In this document: positions 8,031 to 16,013 of the stretch, in pieces
Layout: every line of letters begins with the position of its first letter
How positions within the stretch are numbered: the stretch's first letter is position 1
Assembly (NCBI RefSeq): GCF_030908245.1
Contig: NZ_JAVFJJ010000001.1
Span: 417,565 to 481,564 of the forward strand
Reading direction: 5' to 3'
Length of the DNA: 64,000 nucleotides
DNA from: Sinomonas sp. ASV322
Lineage (GTDB): Bacteria > Actinomycetota > Actinomycetes > Actinomycetales > Micrococcaceae
Program-made: the position numbers and the translations under genes
Notes under the pieces: model-generated
What the model saw: only the letters and a program-made list of their open reading frames with translations
The model's database searches: none
What the model was told of the DNA's origin: nothing

Positions 8031-8084
8031 ATGAACGCTGTCAGCACTGTGGGTGCTCCCCCGCTGTCATGGTTGGGCGACTGA
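8031..8084 (+). CDS. 17-residue small ORF with perfect Shine-Dalgarno
   Basis: ATG 8031 opens the peptide MNAVSTVGAPPLSWLGD, ending at TGA 8082-8084. GAGGAGGTGA (8016-8025), a near-perfect complement to the 16S 3' end, lies 5 nt upstream; no other gene in the window has a stronger site. The peptide has no signal sequence and ends with the hydrophobic/aromatic patch PPLSWLGD. It is 54 nt before the hydrolase gene on the same strand. It could be a regulatory leader peptide controlling that gene or a free small protein. It is not a member of any family I recognise. A short hairpin (AGCAC-TGTGG-GTGCT, 8043-8057) lies inside it. Confidence 0.5.
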   Translation: MNAVSTVGAPPLSWLGD

Positions 8085-8138
8085 CATAGGTGTCGCTGGG
8101 AGCGCCTGAATTCACGGCACTCTCGAAAGGCACTAGCT

Positions 8139-8912
8139 ATGCATCCTATTTTTTTCACCGCAGCGGCATCGTCGAACGGTGTCATTGAACGAGACTTCAT
8201 GGTGGGCGAAGTCCCAGGTCTTCTGTGGTCGCCCGTGTCCAGCGTCAGTCACGCGCCCGTCGTCCTGATGGGCCACGGCGGTGGTCTTCACAAGAAGACG
8301 CCGGCGCTGGCGGCCCGAGCCCGTGACGTCGTCACCACGTGGGGCTTCCACGTCGTCGCGATCGACGCGCCGGGCCACGGGGACCGCGAGCGTTCCGCAG
8401 AGGACGATCGCGCCCGCGCCGATCTCCGGCAGGCTCACACGGCGGGCGACGCCGAGCGTTTCGAAATGGTCAGCGTCCGCTACACAGCCTCGCTGGCCGA
8501 AAGAGCCATTCACGAATGGCAGACGACCCTGGACGCGCTCCAAGAGCTGCCCGAGATCGGCACCGAAGCTCCTATCGGCTACGGCGGCGGCATATCGATG
8601 GGCACCGCGATCGGGATTCCTCTCACGGCCATCGAACCGCGGATTACCGCGGCCATTTTCGGCGGCGGATTCTTCGTGAACGAGGCTCTGATGGAGGCGG
8701 CGCGGCAGATCACCGTCCCGATCCAGTTCCTGCTTCCCTGGGACGACGAATACGTAGACCGGTATTCGTCTCTTGCACTGTTCGACGCCTTTGCCTCGAA
8801 GGAAAAGACGCTGCATGCCAACCCCGGAGATCACCGCAGCGTTCGCTGGATCGGGCTCGACAACGAATTCCTGGCCCGGCATCTCACCCGGGCCGCGACG
8901 GCGCCAGCTTGA
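8139..8912 (+). CDS. Alpha/beta hydrolase (esterase/dienelactone-hydrolase-like)
   Basis: A 257-residue cytosolic enzyme. It shows the oxyanion strand VVLMGHGGGLHKKT (about 45-58), VVAIDAPGHGDRE, the nucleophile elbow GGGISMGT with Ser in G-I-S-M-G (about 150), the acid-site region LLPWDDEYV (about 205) and a catalytic His in NPGDHRSV (about 230). This triad defines a serine hydrolase; the substrate cannot be read, and a carboxylesterase or acyl-peptidase-like activity is equally possible. GAAAGG lies about 9 nt before ATG 8139. It follows the 17-codon small ORF and is followed by a strong hairpin, so it is the last gene of its unit. Confidence 0.8.
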   Translation: MHPIFFTAAASSNGVIERDFMVGEVPGLLWSPVSSVSHAPVVLMGHGGGLHKKTPALAARARDVVTTWGFHVVAIDAPGHGDRERSAEDDRARADLRQAHTAGDAERFEMVSVRYTASLAERAIHEWQTTLDALQELPEIGTEAPIGYGGGISMGTAIGIPLTAIEPRITAAIFGGGFFVNEALMEAARQITVPIQFLLPWDDEYVDRYSSLALFDAFASKEKTLHANPGDHRSVRWIGLDNEFLARHLTRAATAPA

Positions 8913-8920
8913 TCTGATCG

Positions 8921-8957
8921 GTATCGGCGTCCGGCTCCGCGCCGGACGCCGATACCG
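8921..8957 (+). terminator. Terminator-like hairpin after the hydrolase
   Basis: Perfect 15-bp arms, GGTATCGGCGTCCGG (8921-8935) and its complement (8943-8957), enclose a 7-nt loop. No T run follows, so termination efficiency is uncertain. Confidence 0.6.
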
Positions 8958-9004
8958 GCTCAGAGGGCGCTCAGTCTGGTCGACCGGACGGGAACCAGGG
9001 CGAA

Positions 9005-9020
9005 GACAGAACGTTCTGTC
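9005..9020. promoter_or_regulatory. Operator of the second TetR gene
   Basis: GACAGAACGTTCTGTC is a perfect 16-bp palindrome 25 bp before the GTG start of the following TetR gene, in the position expected for autoregulation. Confidence 0.65.
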
Positions 9021-9045
9021 CACCGCCCGGCGCTATCATCTTGGC

Positions 9046-9648
9046 GTGAATGCGTCAGGCATAGCGCAGGAGGCACCTAACATTCCGGGTGGCCCGCGCG
9101 AGAGGATCCTCGCGACGTCGTATGAATTGTTCGCGCGGCGCGGCATCAGAGACGTCGGCGTCGACGAGCTCATTGCCCGCTCGGGTGTTGCCAAGGCGAC
9201 CTTCTACAAGTACTTCCACTCGAAGGACGAGCTCGCGCTCGCCTACCTCGAACGCTGGTACGAGGCGCGCGGCGCGGCCATCGACAAAGCCGTCGAGCGT
9301 CGGGGCGGGGGCGACGCTGCGGCCCTGCTCGCCATCTTCGACGTCTTCAACGAGTGGTTCCAGGAGGACGCCGCCGAGGTCAGCTCGTTCCTTCACGTCA
9401 TGATGGAAATGGGCCCCGACCATCCGGTTGGCCGCGCAAGCGTCGAGTACCTGAGCCGGACCCGCGCCCAGCTCGCCGAGCTCGCGACCGCTGCGGGACT
9501 CCTCCGACCCGAGGATTTCGCGTGGTCGTGCCACATCCTCATCAAGGGCGCCATCGTGGCCGCCGCAGAGGGCGACCTGCACGCGGCCGAGCGCGCGCAG
9601 CAGATGGCGTCGCTGCTCATCGAACACCACCGCGGGCCGAAGCACTGA
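9046..9648 (+). CDS. TetR/AcrR family regulator
   Basis: A 200-residue regulator. The N-terminal domain (about 15-60) reads RERILATSYELFARRGIRDVG, then LIARSGVAKATFYKYFHSKDEL, a textbook TetR helix-turn-helix with YKYF ending. The rest is a helical inducer domain (LLAIFDVFNEWFQ, SCHILIKGAIVAA). GTG 9046 is chosen because it directly precedes the conserved domain; longer in-frame extensions reach into the preceding hydrolase gene. The palindrome at 9005 suggests autorepression. Its stop codon abuts the stop of the convergent sigma-factor gene with no spacer. The regulated pathway is unknown; the upstream hydrolase is a possible target only if transcribed through the hairpin at 8921. Confidence 0.88.
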   Translation: MNASGIAQEAPNIPGGPRERILATSYELFARRGIRDVGVDELIARSGVAKATFYKYFHSKDELALAYLERWYEARGAAIDKAVERRGGGDAAALLAIFDVFNEWFQEDAAEVSSFLHVMMEMGPDHPVGRASVEYLSRTRAQLAELATAAGLLRPEDFAWSCHILIKGAIVAAAEGDLHAAERAQQMASLLIEHHRGPKH

Positions 9649-10878
9649 TCAAGGGGCGCCGCGCAGGCCGTTGCGACGCTGCTCGAGCCACTTGCGCTCA
9701 CCCTCCCCCGGCGCGAGCCTCGCCGCCTCCTCATACTCGTCGGCGGCTTCGGCGAAGCGTGCGAGCCGACGCAGCAGGTCCGCGCGAACCGCATGGAACA
9801 CGTGATAGCCGGAGAGGCTGAGGTCGTCCACAATGTGGAGCGCCGCAGCTGGACCTTCGACTTCGCCGACGGCGACGGCGCGGTTGAGCTCGACAACGGG
9901 CCCCGGAGCTAGCGTTGCGAGCAGATCGTAGAGGCGTACGATCTTCGACCAGTCTGTCTTCGCGGCGGTGCGCGCCGAACTGTGCACCGCCTGGATCGCC
10001 GCCTGGACCTGATAGGGCCCCGGACTGCCACGCCGGAGGCTCCGGCGCACGAGGTCGAGGCCTTCGTCGACGAGCTCGGCGTCCCAGCGCGAGCGATCCT
10101 GTTCGCCGAGCGGCACGAGGAAGCCGTCTGGGCCTGATCGTGCGGCCCGACGCGATTCCGACAGCAGCATGAGGGCGAGCAGCCCGTCCACCTCTGGCTC
10201 GGCCGGCATGAGCCGCGAGAGCGTGCGTGCGAGGCGGACCGCCTCGGCACACAGGTCCGAGCGTTCGCTCGGGGCCCCGAGCCCGGCCGAGTATCCCTCG
10301 TTGTAGACGAGGTAGATCACCGCGAGCACGCCAGCGAGGCGCTCGGGAAGTTCGGTGGCGGACGGTACCCGGTACGGTATTCCTGCATCGCGGATCTTGG
10401 CCTTCGCGCGGGATATCCGCTGGCCCATCGTCGCCTCGGGAACAAGGAAAGCCGCGGCGATCTGGGCCGTCGTCAGTCCTCCCAGCACGCGAAGCGCCAG
10501 GGCGACGCGTGCCGGCATGGCGAGCGCGGGGTGGCAGCACACGAAGAGGAGCTTGAGGCGGTCGTCCCCGAACGACTCGGGCTCGGGCTCGGCGTCCCAC
10601 CGCGCGAGGGCGGCCTGCGCCTCCTTCTCCCCGCGTGCTGCTTCCCGCCTGAAGCGGTCGACGGCGCGACGGCGTGCCGTCGTGATGATCCACGCGCCGG
10701 GCTGCTCGGGCGTGCCGTCGGTCGGCCACCGCTCGGCCGCCGTCGCGAAGGCCTCCTGGACCGCCTCCTCAGCAAGCCCGAGGTCGCGCGTGGTCCTCAG
10801 GACGACCGACACCGCGCGGCCGTACTCCTCTCGGAACACGGCCGTGACGGCGTCGGTCTCGGGCACGGGATCAGCCAC
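9649..10878 (-). CDS. ECF sigma factor, ECF42-like with C-terminal TPR domain
   Basis: A 409-residue protein. Region 2 is at about 10-75 (FREEYGRAVSVVLRTTRDLGLAEEAVQEAF, then WIITTARRRAVDRFRR), and region 4 at about 115-170 (ALALRVLGGLTTAQIAAAFLVPEATM, then ISRAKAKI). The long C-terminal half (YLVYNEGYSAG, VELNRAVAVGEVEGP, ADLLRRLARFAEAADEYEEAARLA) is the helical TPR-like extension of the ECF42 group, which lacks an anti-sigma factor and is encoded beside DGPF proteins, as here. GTG 10878 is the start; the first 8 nt overlap the upstream DGPF gene. It binds RNA polymerase core; its signal and regulon are not known from the sequence. Confidence 0.9.
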   Translation of the reverse strand: MADPVPETDAVTAVFREEYGRAVSVVLRTTRDLGLAEEAVQEAFATAAERWPTDGTPEQPGAWIITTARRRAVDRFRREAARGEKEAQAALARWDAEPEPESFGDDRLKLLFVCCHPALAMPARVALALRVLGGLTTAQIAAAFLVPEATMGQRISRAKAKIRDAGIPYRVPSATELPERLAGVLAVIYLVYNEGYSAGLGAPSERSDLCAEAVRLARTLSRLMPAEPEVDGLLALMLLSESRRAARSGPDGFLVPLGEQDRSRWDAELVDEGLDLVRRSLRRGSPGPYQVQAAIQAVHSSARTAAKTDWSKIVRLYDLLATLAPGPVVELNRAVAVGEVEGPAAALHIVDDLSLSGYHVFHAVRADLLRRLARFAEAADEYEEAARLAPGEGERKWLEQRRNGLRGAP

Positions 10879-11218
10879 CCGAGGCGAAGGCCCGCACCTC
10901 GATCGGCAGGCCCGTGATTGCGGCGAGGCGCCTCCCCCAGGAGAGGGCCGCGTCGAGGTCGGGGGCCTCGATGATCTCGAACCCCCCGAGGTGCTCCTTC
11001 CCCTCGAGATACGGCCCGTCCGTGACGAGCACCTCCCCCTCTCCACGCCGGAGGACTGTTGCGGACGAGGGGTCCGTGAGCCCGTTGCTGAAGACCCAGG
11101 CGTCCGCAGCGCGCAGGTCGGCATTGAATTCTTCGATCTTCGCCATGATCGGCCCGAGGACTTCGGGCGGTGGCACCACGCCGTCGGGCTGGTACATGGC
11201 AATGAGGTACTGCGTCAT
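10871..11218 (-). CDS. YCII-related DGPF-domain protein
   Basis: A 115-residue protein beginning MTQYLIAMYQPDG and carrying the family hallmark VTDGPYLEGKEHLGGFEII at about 65-83, a DGPF/DGPY motif. These small ferredoxin-like-fold proteins are regular genomic partners of ECF42 sigma factors; a signalling or small enzymatic role is suspected in the literature but unproven. AAGGAAGG lies about 10 nt before ATG 11218. Its last codons overlap the sigma gene by 8 nt, so translation of the two is probably coupled and they form one unit, perhaps with the two upstream glyoxalase-fold genes. Confidence 0.88.
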   Translation of the reverse strand: MTQYLIAMYQPDGVVPPPEVLGPIMAKIEEFNADLRAADAWVFSNGLTDPSSATVLRRGEGEVLVTDGPYLEGKEHLGGFEIIEAPDLDAALSWGRRLAAITGLPIEVRAFASGG

Positions 11219-11312
11219 GGCTTTTCGCCTTCCTTGTCGATGAGGCCCGGAATGGCTCTCACCTACTGGACGATCGGGCAGCCCCCTTTTCGACATCGGG
11301 CCGCGCTGAATC

Positions 11313-11789
11313 TCAGGAGCCGTCCGCGGCGGCCTCAAGGTCTGCAATGACGATCTTTCGCATCGCGAGCATCGCCGCCATCGCGCGCTGGGCGCGTTCG
11401 GGCTCGGGATCCTTGAGGAGCTCGGTGAGACGCGTCGGAATGATCTGCCAGGAGAAGCCGAAGCGGTCCTTGAGCCATCCGCACTGGCTTTCCTGGCCAC
11501 CGTCGGCCGTGAGCGCGTTCCAATAGTGGTCAACCTCGGCCTGGTTGGCGCAGAACACCTGCATCGACACCGCCTCGTTGAACGTGAACTCTGGGCCTCC
11601 GTTGAGCGCGAGGAAAGGCTTGCCGTCGAGTTCGAACTCCGCGGTGATCGCGGTCCCTGCCGGCCGCGGGCCCGCCTCTCCGTAGTAATCGACGTTGGTG
11701 ACCTTCGAATTCGGGAACACTGAGACGTAGAAGTTCGCGGCCTCTTCGGCCTGCGTGTCAAACCAGAGACAGGGGACGATATCCGGCAT
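11313..11789 (-). CDS. PhnB-like VOC family protein
   Basis: A 158-residue protein of the vicinal-oxygen-chelate fold. It begins MPDIVPCLWFDTQAEEAANFY and contains SKVTNVDYYGEAGP, ALNGGPEFTFNEAVSMQVFC and the PhnB signature QCGWLKDRFGFSWQIIP near 102-118. The group is annotated as 3-demethylubiquinone methyltransferase-like or PhnB, but no enzymatic role is established, and metal ligands are incomplete in many members. The start ATG 11789 has AGGAGA 5 nt upstream. It sits between a glyoxalase-fold gene and the DGPF/ECF42 pair on the same strand; such proteins recur near ECF42 loci, so membership of the regulon is a reasonable inference. Confidence 0.85.
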   Translation of the reverse strand: MPDIVPCLWFDTQAEEAANFYVSVFPNSKVTNVDYYGEAGPRPAGTAITAEFELDGKPFLALNGGPEFTFNEAVSMQVFCANQAEVDHYWNALTADGGQESQCGWLKDRFGFSWQIIPTRLTELLKDPEPERAQRAMAAMLAMRKIVIADLEAAADGS

Positions 11790-11874
11790 GGGTTCTCCTG
11801 GTGGGCTGGGTGTGCTGGACCCCTCGGATTCTGCCGCGTGTGCTCGACGGAGTGAAGGGCTCGCGCCGCCCAAC

Positions 11875-12252
11875 TCATGCCGAAGGGATCGGGAGCCAGC
11901 TCACGAGTCCGACAGTGTTCCCCTCGGAGTCCTCGATGAAACCCATCCATTCCTCGGTCCCCGCCGGCCCGAGGGTGCTGTCGAGATGACGGAAGATCGC
12001 CGCGGGCTCTCCTACGACGCGCACTCCGCTCTCGGCGAGTTCTCTGACCGTCGCGACGACATCAGGCACCGAGAGATAGACGAGTGCCCCGGGAGCCCCG
12101 GTCTCGAGAAGAAGACGGACCGCGCCGAGCCGGAAGAAGACGAGCCCGGGAGGATCGAATCGTCCCGTCGGCGGCACGCCGAGAAGCCGTTCGTAGAACG
12201 CCGCCGCGCGGTCGAGGTCGACGACCCCCTGCGCAACCTGCACGATTTCCAT
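11875..12252 (-). CDS. VOC/glyoxalase family protein
   Basis: A 125-residue single-module glyoxalase/bleomycin-resistance-fold protein. It starts MEIVQVAQGVVDLDRAAAFYERLLG, followed by LVFFRLGAVRLLLE, LVYLSVPDVVATVRELAESGV and a C-terminal strand FIEDSEGNTVGLVS with the glutamate region of the metal site. Members range from glyoxalases to antibiotic-binding proteins, so no substrate is assigned. It lies 85 nt upstream of the PhnB-like gene on the same strand and may be the first gene of the unit that ends with the ECF42 sigma factor. Confidence 0.82.
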   Translation of the reverse strand: MEIVQVAQGVVDLDRAAAFYERLLGVPPTGRFDPPGLVFFRLGAVRLLLETGAPGALVYLSVPDVVATVRELAESGVRVVGEPAAIFRHLDSTLGPAGTEEWMGFIEDSEGNTVGLVSWLPIPSA

Positions 12253-12406
12253 GTCTCACCTCGCTGCTCGCTTTCGTCCCGGGAGCCTACGACGACGGCG
12301 CGGCCCGGCGGAAGCTGCCACGCCGCAGAGGCTGCGGTCCGTCCGGCGGCTCGGACAGGATCACGACGACCGGCCATGGCGCCCAAGGACCGCGTACTCT
12401 GGTGCC

Positions 12407-12811
12407 ATGCCCACCAACGCAACCCCGGACGTTGTTCGCGCCCGCGCCGCCCGAACTGCCGTTCTCGCCTTCGCTGGGGACGCCGTCGTCGTCCTGTGGT
12501 TTGCCGCGACCGGCCGAGGGTTCCACAACGAGACGAATCCCGTTCTCGGGGTGCTCGCGACGGCGTGGCCCTTCCTGATCGGCCTTGCGCTGGCCTGGCT
12601 GCTCCCGCTCGTCCGCCGTCGGCCGCTCGCGGTGTGGCCGGCAGGGCCGGTCGTGTGGCTCGGCACCTACGTGGTCGGCATGGTGCTGCGCGGGGTGACC
12701 GGGGCGGGCCTCGCTGTGCCCTTCCTCGTGGTGGCACTGTGCGTCCTCGGCGCGGCGCTCGTGGGCTGGCGCGCCCTCGTGCTGCTCATCCGCCGCTGGG
12801 TCCGCAGATAG
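12407..12811 (+). CDS. DUF3054 family membrane protein
   Basis: A 134-residue integral membrane protein with four hydrophobic segments at about 17-35, 46-67, 78-94 and 100-126. The sequence AVLAFAGDAVVVLWFAATGR, then WPFLIGLALAWLL and the loop with GTYVVGMVLRG, matches the actinobacterial DUF3054 family, whose function is unknown. ATG 12407 is the start. It is divergent from the glyoxalase-fold gene and 64 nt upstream of the AsnC-like gene on the same strand, but nothing shows that the two are functionally linked. Confidence 0.8.
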   Translation: MPTNATPDVVRARAARTAVLAFAGDAVVVLWFAATGRGFHNETNPVLGVLATAWPFLIGLALAWLLPLVRRRPLAVWPAGPVVWLGTYVVGMVLRGVTGAGLAVPFLVVALCVLGAALVGWRALVLLIRRWVRR

Positions 12812-12875
12812 CCTGCCCCGGCGCGCTCCGCTATAGGGTTGGGGCAGCAGCACTCATCCACTCGATCGGAGGGCC

Positions 12876-13154
12876 ATGATCACGGCATTCGTCTTCATCC
12901 AAACGGAATCGGACAAGATCCCCGAGGCCGCCGAGAAGATCTCGGCGATCCCCGGCATCAGCGAGGTGTACTCGGTTACGGGCGAGTGGGACCTCATCGC
13001 AATCGCCCGTGTCCGCCAGCACGAGGACCTGGCCGACGTCGTGGCCGACCACCTTTCGAAGGTCGACGGCGTCGTCGAGACCACCACGCACATCGCCTTC
13101 AGGTCCTACTCCCGCCACGACCTCGAGGCCGCGTTCTCGATCGGCCTCGAATAG
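12876..13154 (+). CDS. Stand-alone Lrp/AsnC ligand-binding (RAM) domain protein
   Basis: A 92-residue protein that is only the C-terminal RAM domain of Lrp/AsnC regulators: ITAFVFIQTESDKIPEAAEKI, VYSVTGEWDLIAIARVRQHEDLADVV and VETTTHIAFRSYS. There is no helix-turn-helix, so it cannot bind DNA itself; such proteins form dimers and octamers and bind amino acids, and may modulate full-length Lrp proteins. GGAGG stands 7 nt before ATG 12876. It is convergent with trpD, and a strong bidirectional hairpin separates them. This pairing next to trpD and ctaE is a usual arrangement in Micrococcaceae. Confidence 0.9.
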   Translation: MITAFVFIQTESDKIPEAAEKISAIPGISEVYSVTGEWDLIAIARVRQHEDLADVVADHLSKVDGVVETTTHIAFRSYSRHDLEAAFSIGLE

Positions 13155-13161
13155 GCATTCG

Positions 13162-13205
13162 GACGCGAAAAGGGGCCGTACCGCGGTACGGCCCCTTTTC
13201 GCGTC
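13162..13205. terminator. Bidirectional terminator between asnC-like gene and trpD
   Basis: A perfect 44-nt palindrome with 22-nt arms, each with GGGGCC flanked by a run of four A or T (GAAAAGGGGCC / GGCCCCTTTTC), so a T tract exists on both strands. Confidence 0.88.
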
Positions 13206-13210
13206 CGGGA

Positions 13211-14269
13211 TCAGGACCGGGTGAAGCTGACCCACGTGTCGAGGGCGCGGGCCGCGGCGCCCGAATCGATCGAGACCTCGGCGCGGAGCTTGGCTGCGGC
13301 CAGGCGGTCGACGAGCGGAGCGTCCGCCGCACCGTCAAACGCCACGAGCCCCGCCGCTGCATTGAGGACGACGGCGTCGCGCACGGGTCCGCGATCTCCC
13401 GCCAGGACCCTTCGCACCACTTCGGCGTTGTGCCGGGCATCGCCGCCGCGGAGGTCGTCGAGCGTGGCCCGTGGGATGCCGAGATCTGCGGGGTCGAGCA
13501 CCGACTCGCTCACGGCGCCGTCTCGAACCTCCCACACGCGCGACGTCGTCGTCACGGTGAGCTCGTCGAGCCCATCGTCGCCCCGGAACACGAGCCCGCG
13601 GCTCCCCCGGCCAGCCAGCACACCGGCGATCACCGGTGCAAGGCGCAGATCCGAGGATCCGACCGCGGACGCCTGCACGTGGGCAGGATTCGTGAGCGGG
13701 CCGAGGACGTTGAACGCCGTCGGAATCCCGAGCTCCTTGCGGGGGCCGGAGGCATGGCGGAACGACGGGTGGAACACCTGGGCGAAGCAGAACGTGATGC
13801 CGCATTTCTCCGCCGATGCCGCGACCTCCTCGACGTTCAGATCGAGGCGCACCCCCAGCACCTCGAGGACGTCGGCGGCGCCCGACGACGACGACGCCCC
13901 CCGATTGCCGTGCTTGACGACCTTGGCGCCAGCGCCGGCGAGGACGAGCGCCGCCGTCGTCGAGATGTTGACCGTGTTCTGCATATCGCCGCCCGTGCCG
14001 ACGATGTCGAGCATTTCGCCGCGTACGCTGATCGGCGTCGCGCGCTTGACCATCGTGTCGACGAGGCCCGTGAGTTCGCCTACCGTCTCACCCTTGGCCC
14101 GGAGGCCGACGAGGAACCCGGCAATCTGGGCGTCGGTCGCGTCCCCGGCCATGATCACGTCCATCGCCCACGCCGTCTGCTCCTGCGTGAGGTCTTCGCG
14201 CTTGACGAGGGCTCCGAGGAGCGCGCGCCAGCTGTAGGCAGAGCTGATTCCGGGTTCCTGTGTGGTCAC
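13211..14269 (-). CDS. trpD: Anthranilate phosphoribosyltransferase
   Basis: A 352-residue enzyme that joins anthranilate to phosphoribosyl pyrophosphate in the second committed step of tryptophan synthesis, in the cytosol. Family motifs are present: DIVGTGGD (about 89-96) for the pyrophosphate loop, [26 protein letters not shown] (about 118-129), and the anthranilate-site stretch [13 protein letters not shown] (about 184-196). GTG 14269 follows a G-rich AGGGGG site. It stands alone, away from other trp genes, as is common in Actinobacteria, and is divergent from ctaE across 144 nt. No tryptophan-rich leader peptide was seen upstream. Confidence 0.96.
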   Translation of the reverse strand: MTTQEPGISSAYSWRALLGALVKREDLTQEQTAWAMDVIMAGDATDAQIAGFLVGLRAKGETVGELTGLVDTMVKRATPISVRGEMLDIVGTGGDMQNTVNISTTAALVLAGAGAKVVKHGNRGASSSSGAADVLEVLGVRLDLNVEEVAASAEKCGITFCFAQVFHPSFRHASGPRKELGIPTAFNVLGPLTNPAHVQASAVGSSDLRLAPVIAGVLAGRGSRGLVFRGDDGLDELTVTTTSRVWEVRDGAVSESVLDPADLGIPRATLDDLRGGDARHNAEVVRRVLAGDRGPVRDAVVLNAAAGLVAFDGAADAPLVDRLAAAKLRAEVSIDSGAAARALDTWVSFTRS

Positions 14270-14377
14270 CCCCTGATGCTATAGGAGGCGTGACGACGGG
14301 CGAACGGATGACGTCGGCCACGGTTCCGCGGAATTTCGAGGGTTTGTAGAAAAAGTTCCCCGAACATGCGGTTCGCG

Positions 14378-14407
14378 TTGGGCGAACCCGCCGTTTGCAG
14401 ACATAAT
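14378..14407 (+). promoter_or_regulatory. Promoter of ctaE-qcrCAB giving a leaderless start
   Basis: TTGGGC (14378-14383), an 18-bp spacer and CATAAT (14402-14407) lie just before the gene. The GTG codon follows the -10 by 6 nt, so the transcript probably begins at or beside the start codon; no Shine-Dalgarno is present. Confidence 0.6.
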
Positions 14408-14413
14408 GTCCTT

Positions 14414-15052
14414 GTGACGACAGCGACTCATGCCCCGACAACCACGGCACATCCCACGCTGAACCGCCCCAACATGGTCTCCGTCGGGACCGTGGTGTGG
14501 CTCTCGAGCGAGCTGATGTTCTTCGCCGGACTCTTCGCGATGTACTTCTCCCTCCGCGCGGCTTCCGCGGATCTGTGGGGCATGGAGACCGCCAAGCTCA
14601 ACTTCCCGTTCGCGCTGGTGAACACGATCGTCCTCGTGGCGAGCTCGTTCACGTGCCAGATGGGCGTGTTCGCGGCAGAGCGTCTTCAGCCGCGACGGGG
14701 CGGCGGCGCCTTCGACTTCCTGCGCTGGGGCATGGTCGAGTGGTTCGTGCTGACCTTCCTCATGGGTTCCTTCTTCGTTGCCGGGCAGGCCACCGAGTAC
14801 ACGATGCTCACCGCCGAGCACGTCACGCTCGATGCGAACGCCTACGGCTCTGCCTTCTTCATGACGACCGGCTTCCACGGCCTCCACGTCATCGGCGGCC
14901 TCGTTGCCTTCCTCTTCATCATCGGGCGGGCGTTCGCTGCCAAGCGCTTCGGCCACTACGAAGCCACGGCGGCCATCGTCACCTCGTACTACTGGCACTT
15001 CGTCGACGTCGTGTGGATCGGGCTCTTCCTGGTCATCTACGTCCTCAGGTAA
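14414..15052 (+). CDS. ctaE: Cytochrome c oxidase subunit III
   Basis: A 212-residue membrane protein of the aa3-type terminal oxidase. Five hydrophobic segments are visible, starting with [21 protein letters not shown] (about 20-40) and ending in [12 protein letters not shown]; the signatures [15 protein letters not shown] and [18 protein letters not shown] are typical of subunit III. GTG 14414 is preferred over an in-frame ATG at 14366, because the protein then starts [19 protein letters not shown] as in relatives, and a -10 box lies 6 nt upstream. It heads the ctaE-qcrCAB run, which in Actinobacteria supplies the cytochrome bcc-aa3 supercomplex together with ctaC, ctaD and ctaF. Confidence 0.96.
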   Translation: MTTATHAPTTTAHPTLNRPNMVSVGTVVWLSSELMFFAGLFAMYFSLRAASADLWGMETAKLNFPFALVNTIVLVASSFTCQMGVFAAERLQPRRGGGAFDFLRWGMVEWFVLTFLMGSFFVAGQATEYTMLTAEHVTLDANAYGSAFFMTTGFHGLHVIGGLVAFLFIIGRAFAAKRFGHYEATAAIVTSYYWHFVDVVWIGLFLVIYVLR

Positions 15053-15130
15053 CCACCTGCCACGGCGGCAGGCAGAAGAACTTTTGGAACGCGCCCCAGG
15101 GCAGCGGCACAGATGGATAGGAACGATTAC

Positions 15131-15916
15131 GTGAAGGCACTCTCGCAGAAGCGGCGGCACCCGCTGGCAGTCATCGCGCTGCTGGTCATGGGCCTGCTGC
15201 TGACTGGCGTCCTCTACTCAGTGGCCAGCACGGCCAATCAGGCCAAGGCCGACACAGGGTTCTCGGCAACGGACGTGAGTGAGGGCCAGAAGCTGTTCGT
15301 GGCCAACTGCGCCACGTGCCACGGCATGAACGGCCAGGGCTCGGCCTCGGGACCGTCGCTCGTGGGCGTGGGCGCCGCGGCCGTCGACTTCCAGGTCGGC
15401 ACGGGCCGCATGCCGATGCAGATGCAGGGACCGCAGGCTTACCGCAAGCCGCCGCAGTTCAACGCAGACCAGACTCGTCAGCTCGCGGCCTTCGTCGCAA
15501 CGCTCGGCGCGGGTCCTTCCCTCCCTGACGAGGCCATGCTCGACGGCAAGGGCGACGCGACGCACGGCGGCGAGCTGTTCCGCGTCAACTGCGCCATGTG
15601 CCACAACGCGGCCGCGGCCGGCGGTGCGCTCACGCGAGGCAAGTTCGCGCCGTCTCTCGCAGGCGTCGAGGCCAAGCACATCTACGAGGCCATGGAGACC
15701 GGGCCGCAGAACATGCCGGTGTTCAGCGACGCGAACATCTCCCCCGAGGGCAAGCGCGACATCGTGACGTTCCTCAAGACCATCGAGTCGCAGGGCTCCC
15801 CGGGCGGTGCCGACCTCGGCTCGCTCGGGCCGGTCTCGGAGGGCCTGTTCATGTGGGTTGCAGGTCTTGGCGTGATCATCGCGTTCACGATCTGGCTCAC
15901 GTCACGCACCTCCTGA
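15131..15916 (+). CDS. qcrC: Diheme cytochrome c subunit of the bcc complex
   Basis: A 261-residue membrane-bound protein with two heme c domains facing outside the cell. It has an N-terminal anchor (about 12-32), the heme motifs CATCH (about 60-64) and CAMCH (about 154-158), methionine-rich ligand regions (GRMPMQMQGP and NMPVFSD) and a C-terminal anchor (MWVAGLGVIIAFTIWLTS). It carries electrons from the Rieske protein to the CuA site of the oxidase, replacing a soluble cytochrome c. GTG 15131 (VKALSQKRRHPLA) fits relatives and has GGA about 8 nt upstream; ATG 15113, six codons earlier, is the alternative. It lies 78 nt after ctaE. Confidence 0.95.
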   Translation: MKALSQKRRHPLAVIALLVMGLLLTGVLYSVASTANQAKADTGFSATDVSEGQKLFVANCATCHGMNGQGSASGPSLVGVGAAAVDFQVGTGRMPMQMQGPQAYRKPPQFNADQTRQLAAFVATLGAGPSLPDEAMLDGKGDATHGGELFRVNCAMCHNAAAAGGALTRGKFAPSLAGVEAKHIYEAMETGPQNMPVFSDANISPEGKRDIVTFLKTIESQGSPGGADLGSLGPVSEGLFMWVAGLGVIIAFTIWLTSRTS

Positions 15917-16013
15917 CGGTTCAGGAGAGACACGAAGTTTACGCCGCCCACGCGGCACTGATTTTGAAGAGCGACCCCGGGTTGGCCGGGGCCAAGGAAG
16001 GATGAGGGGAAAC

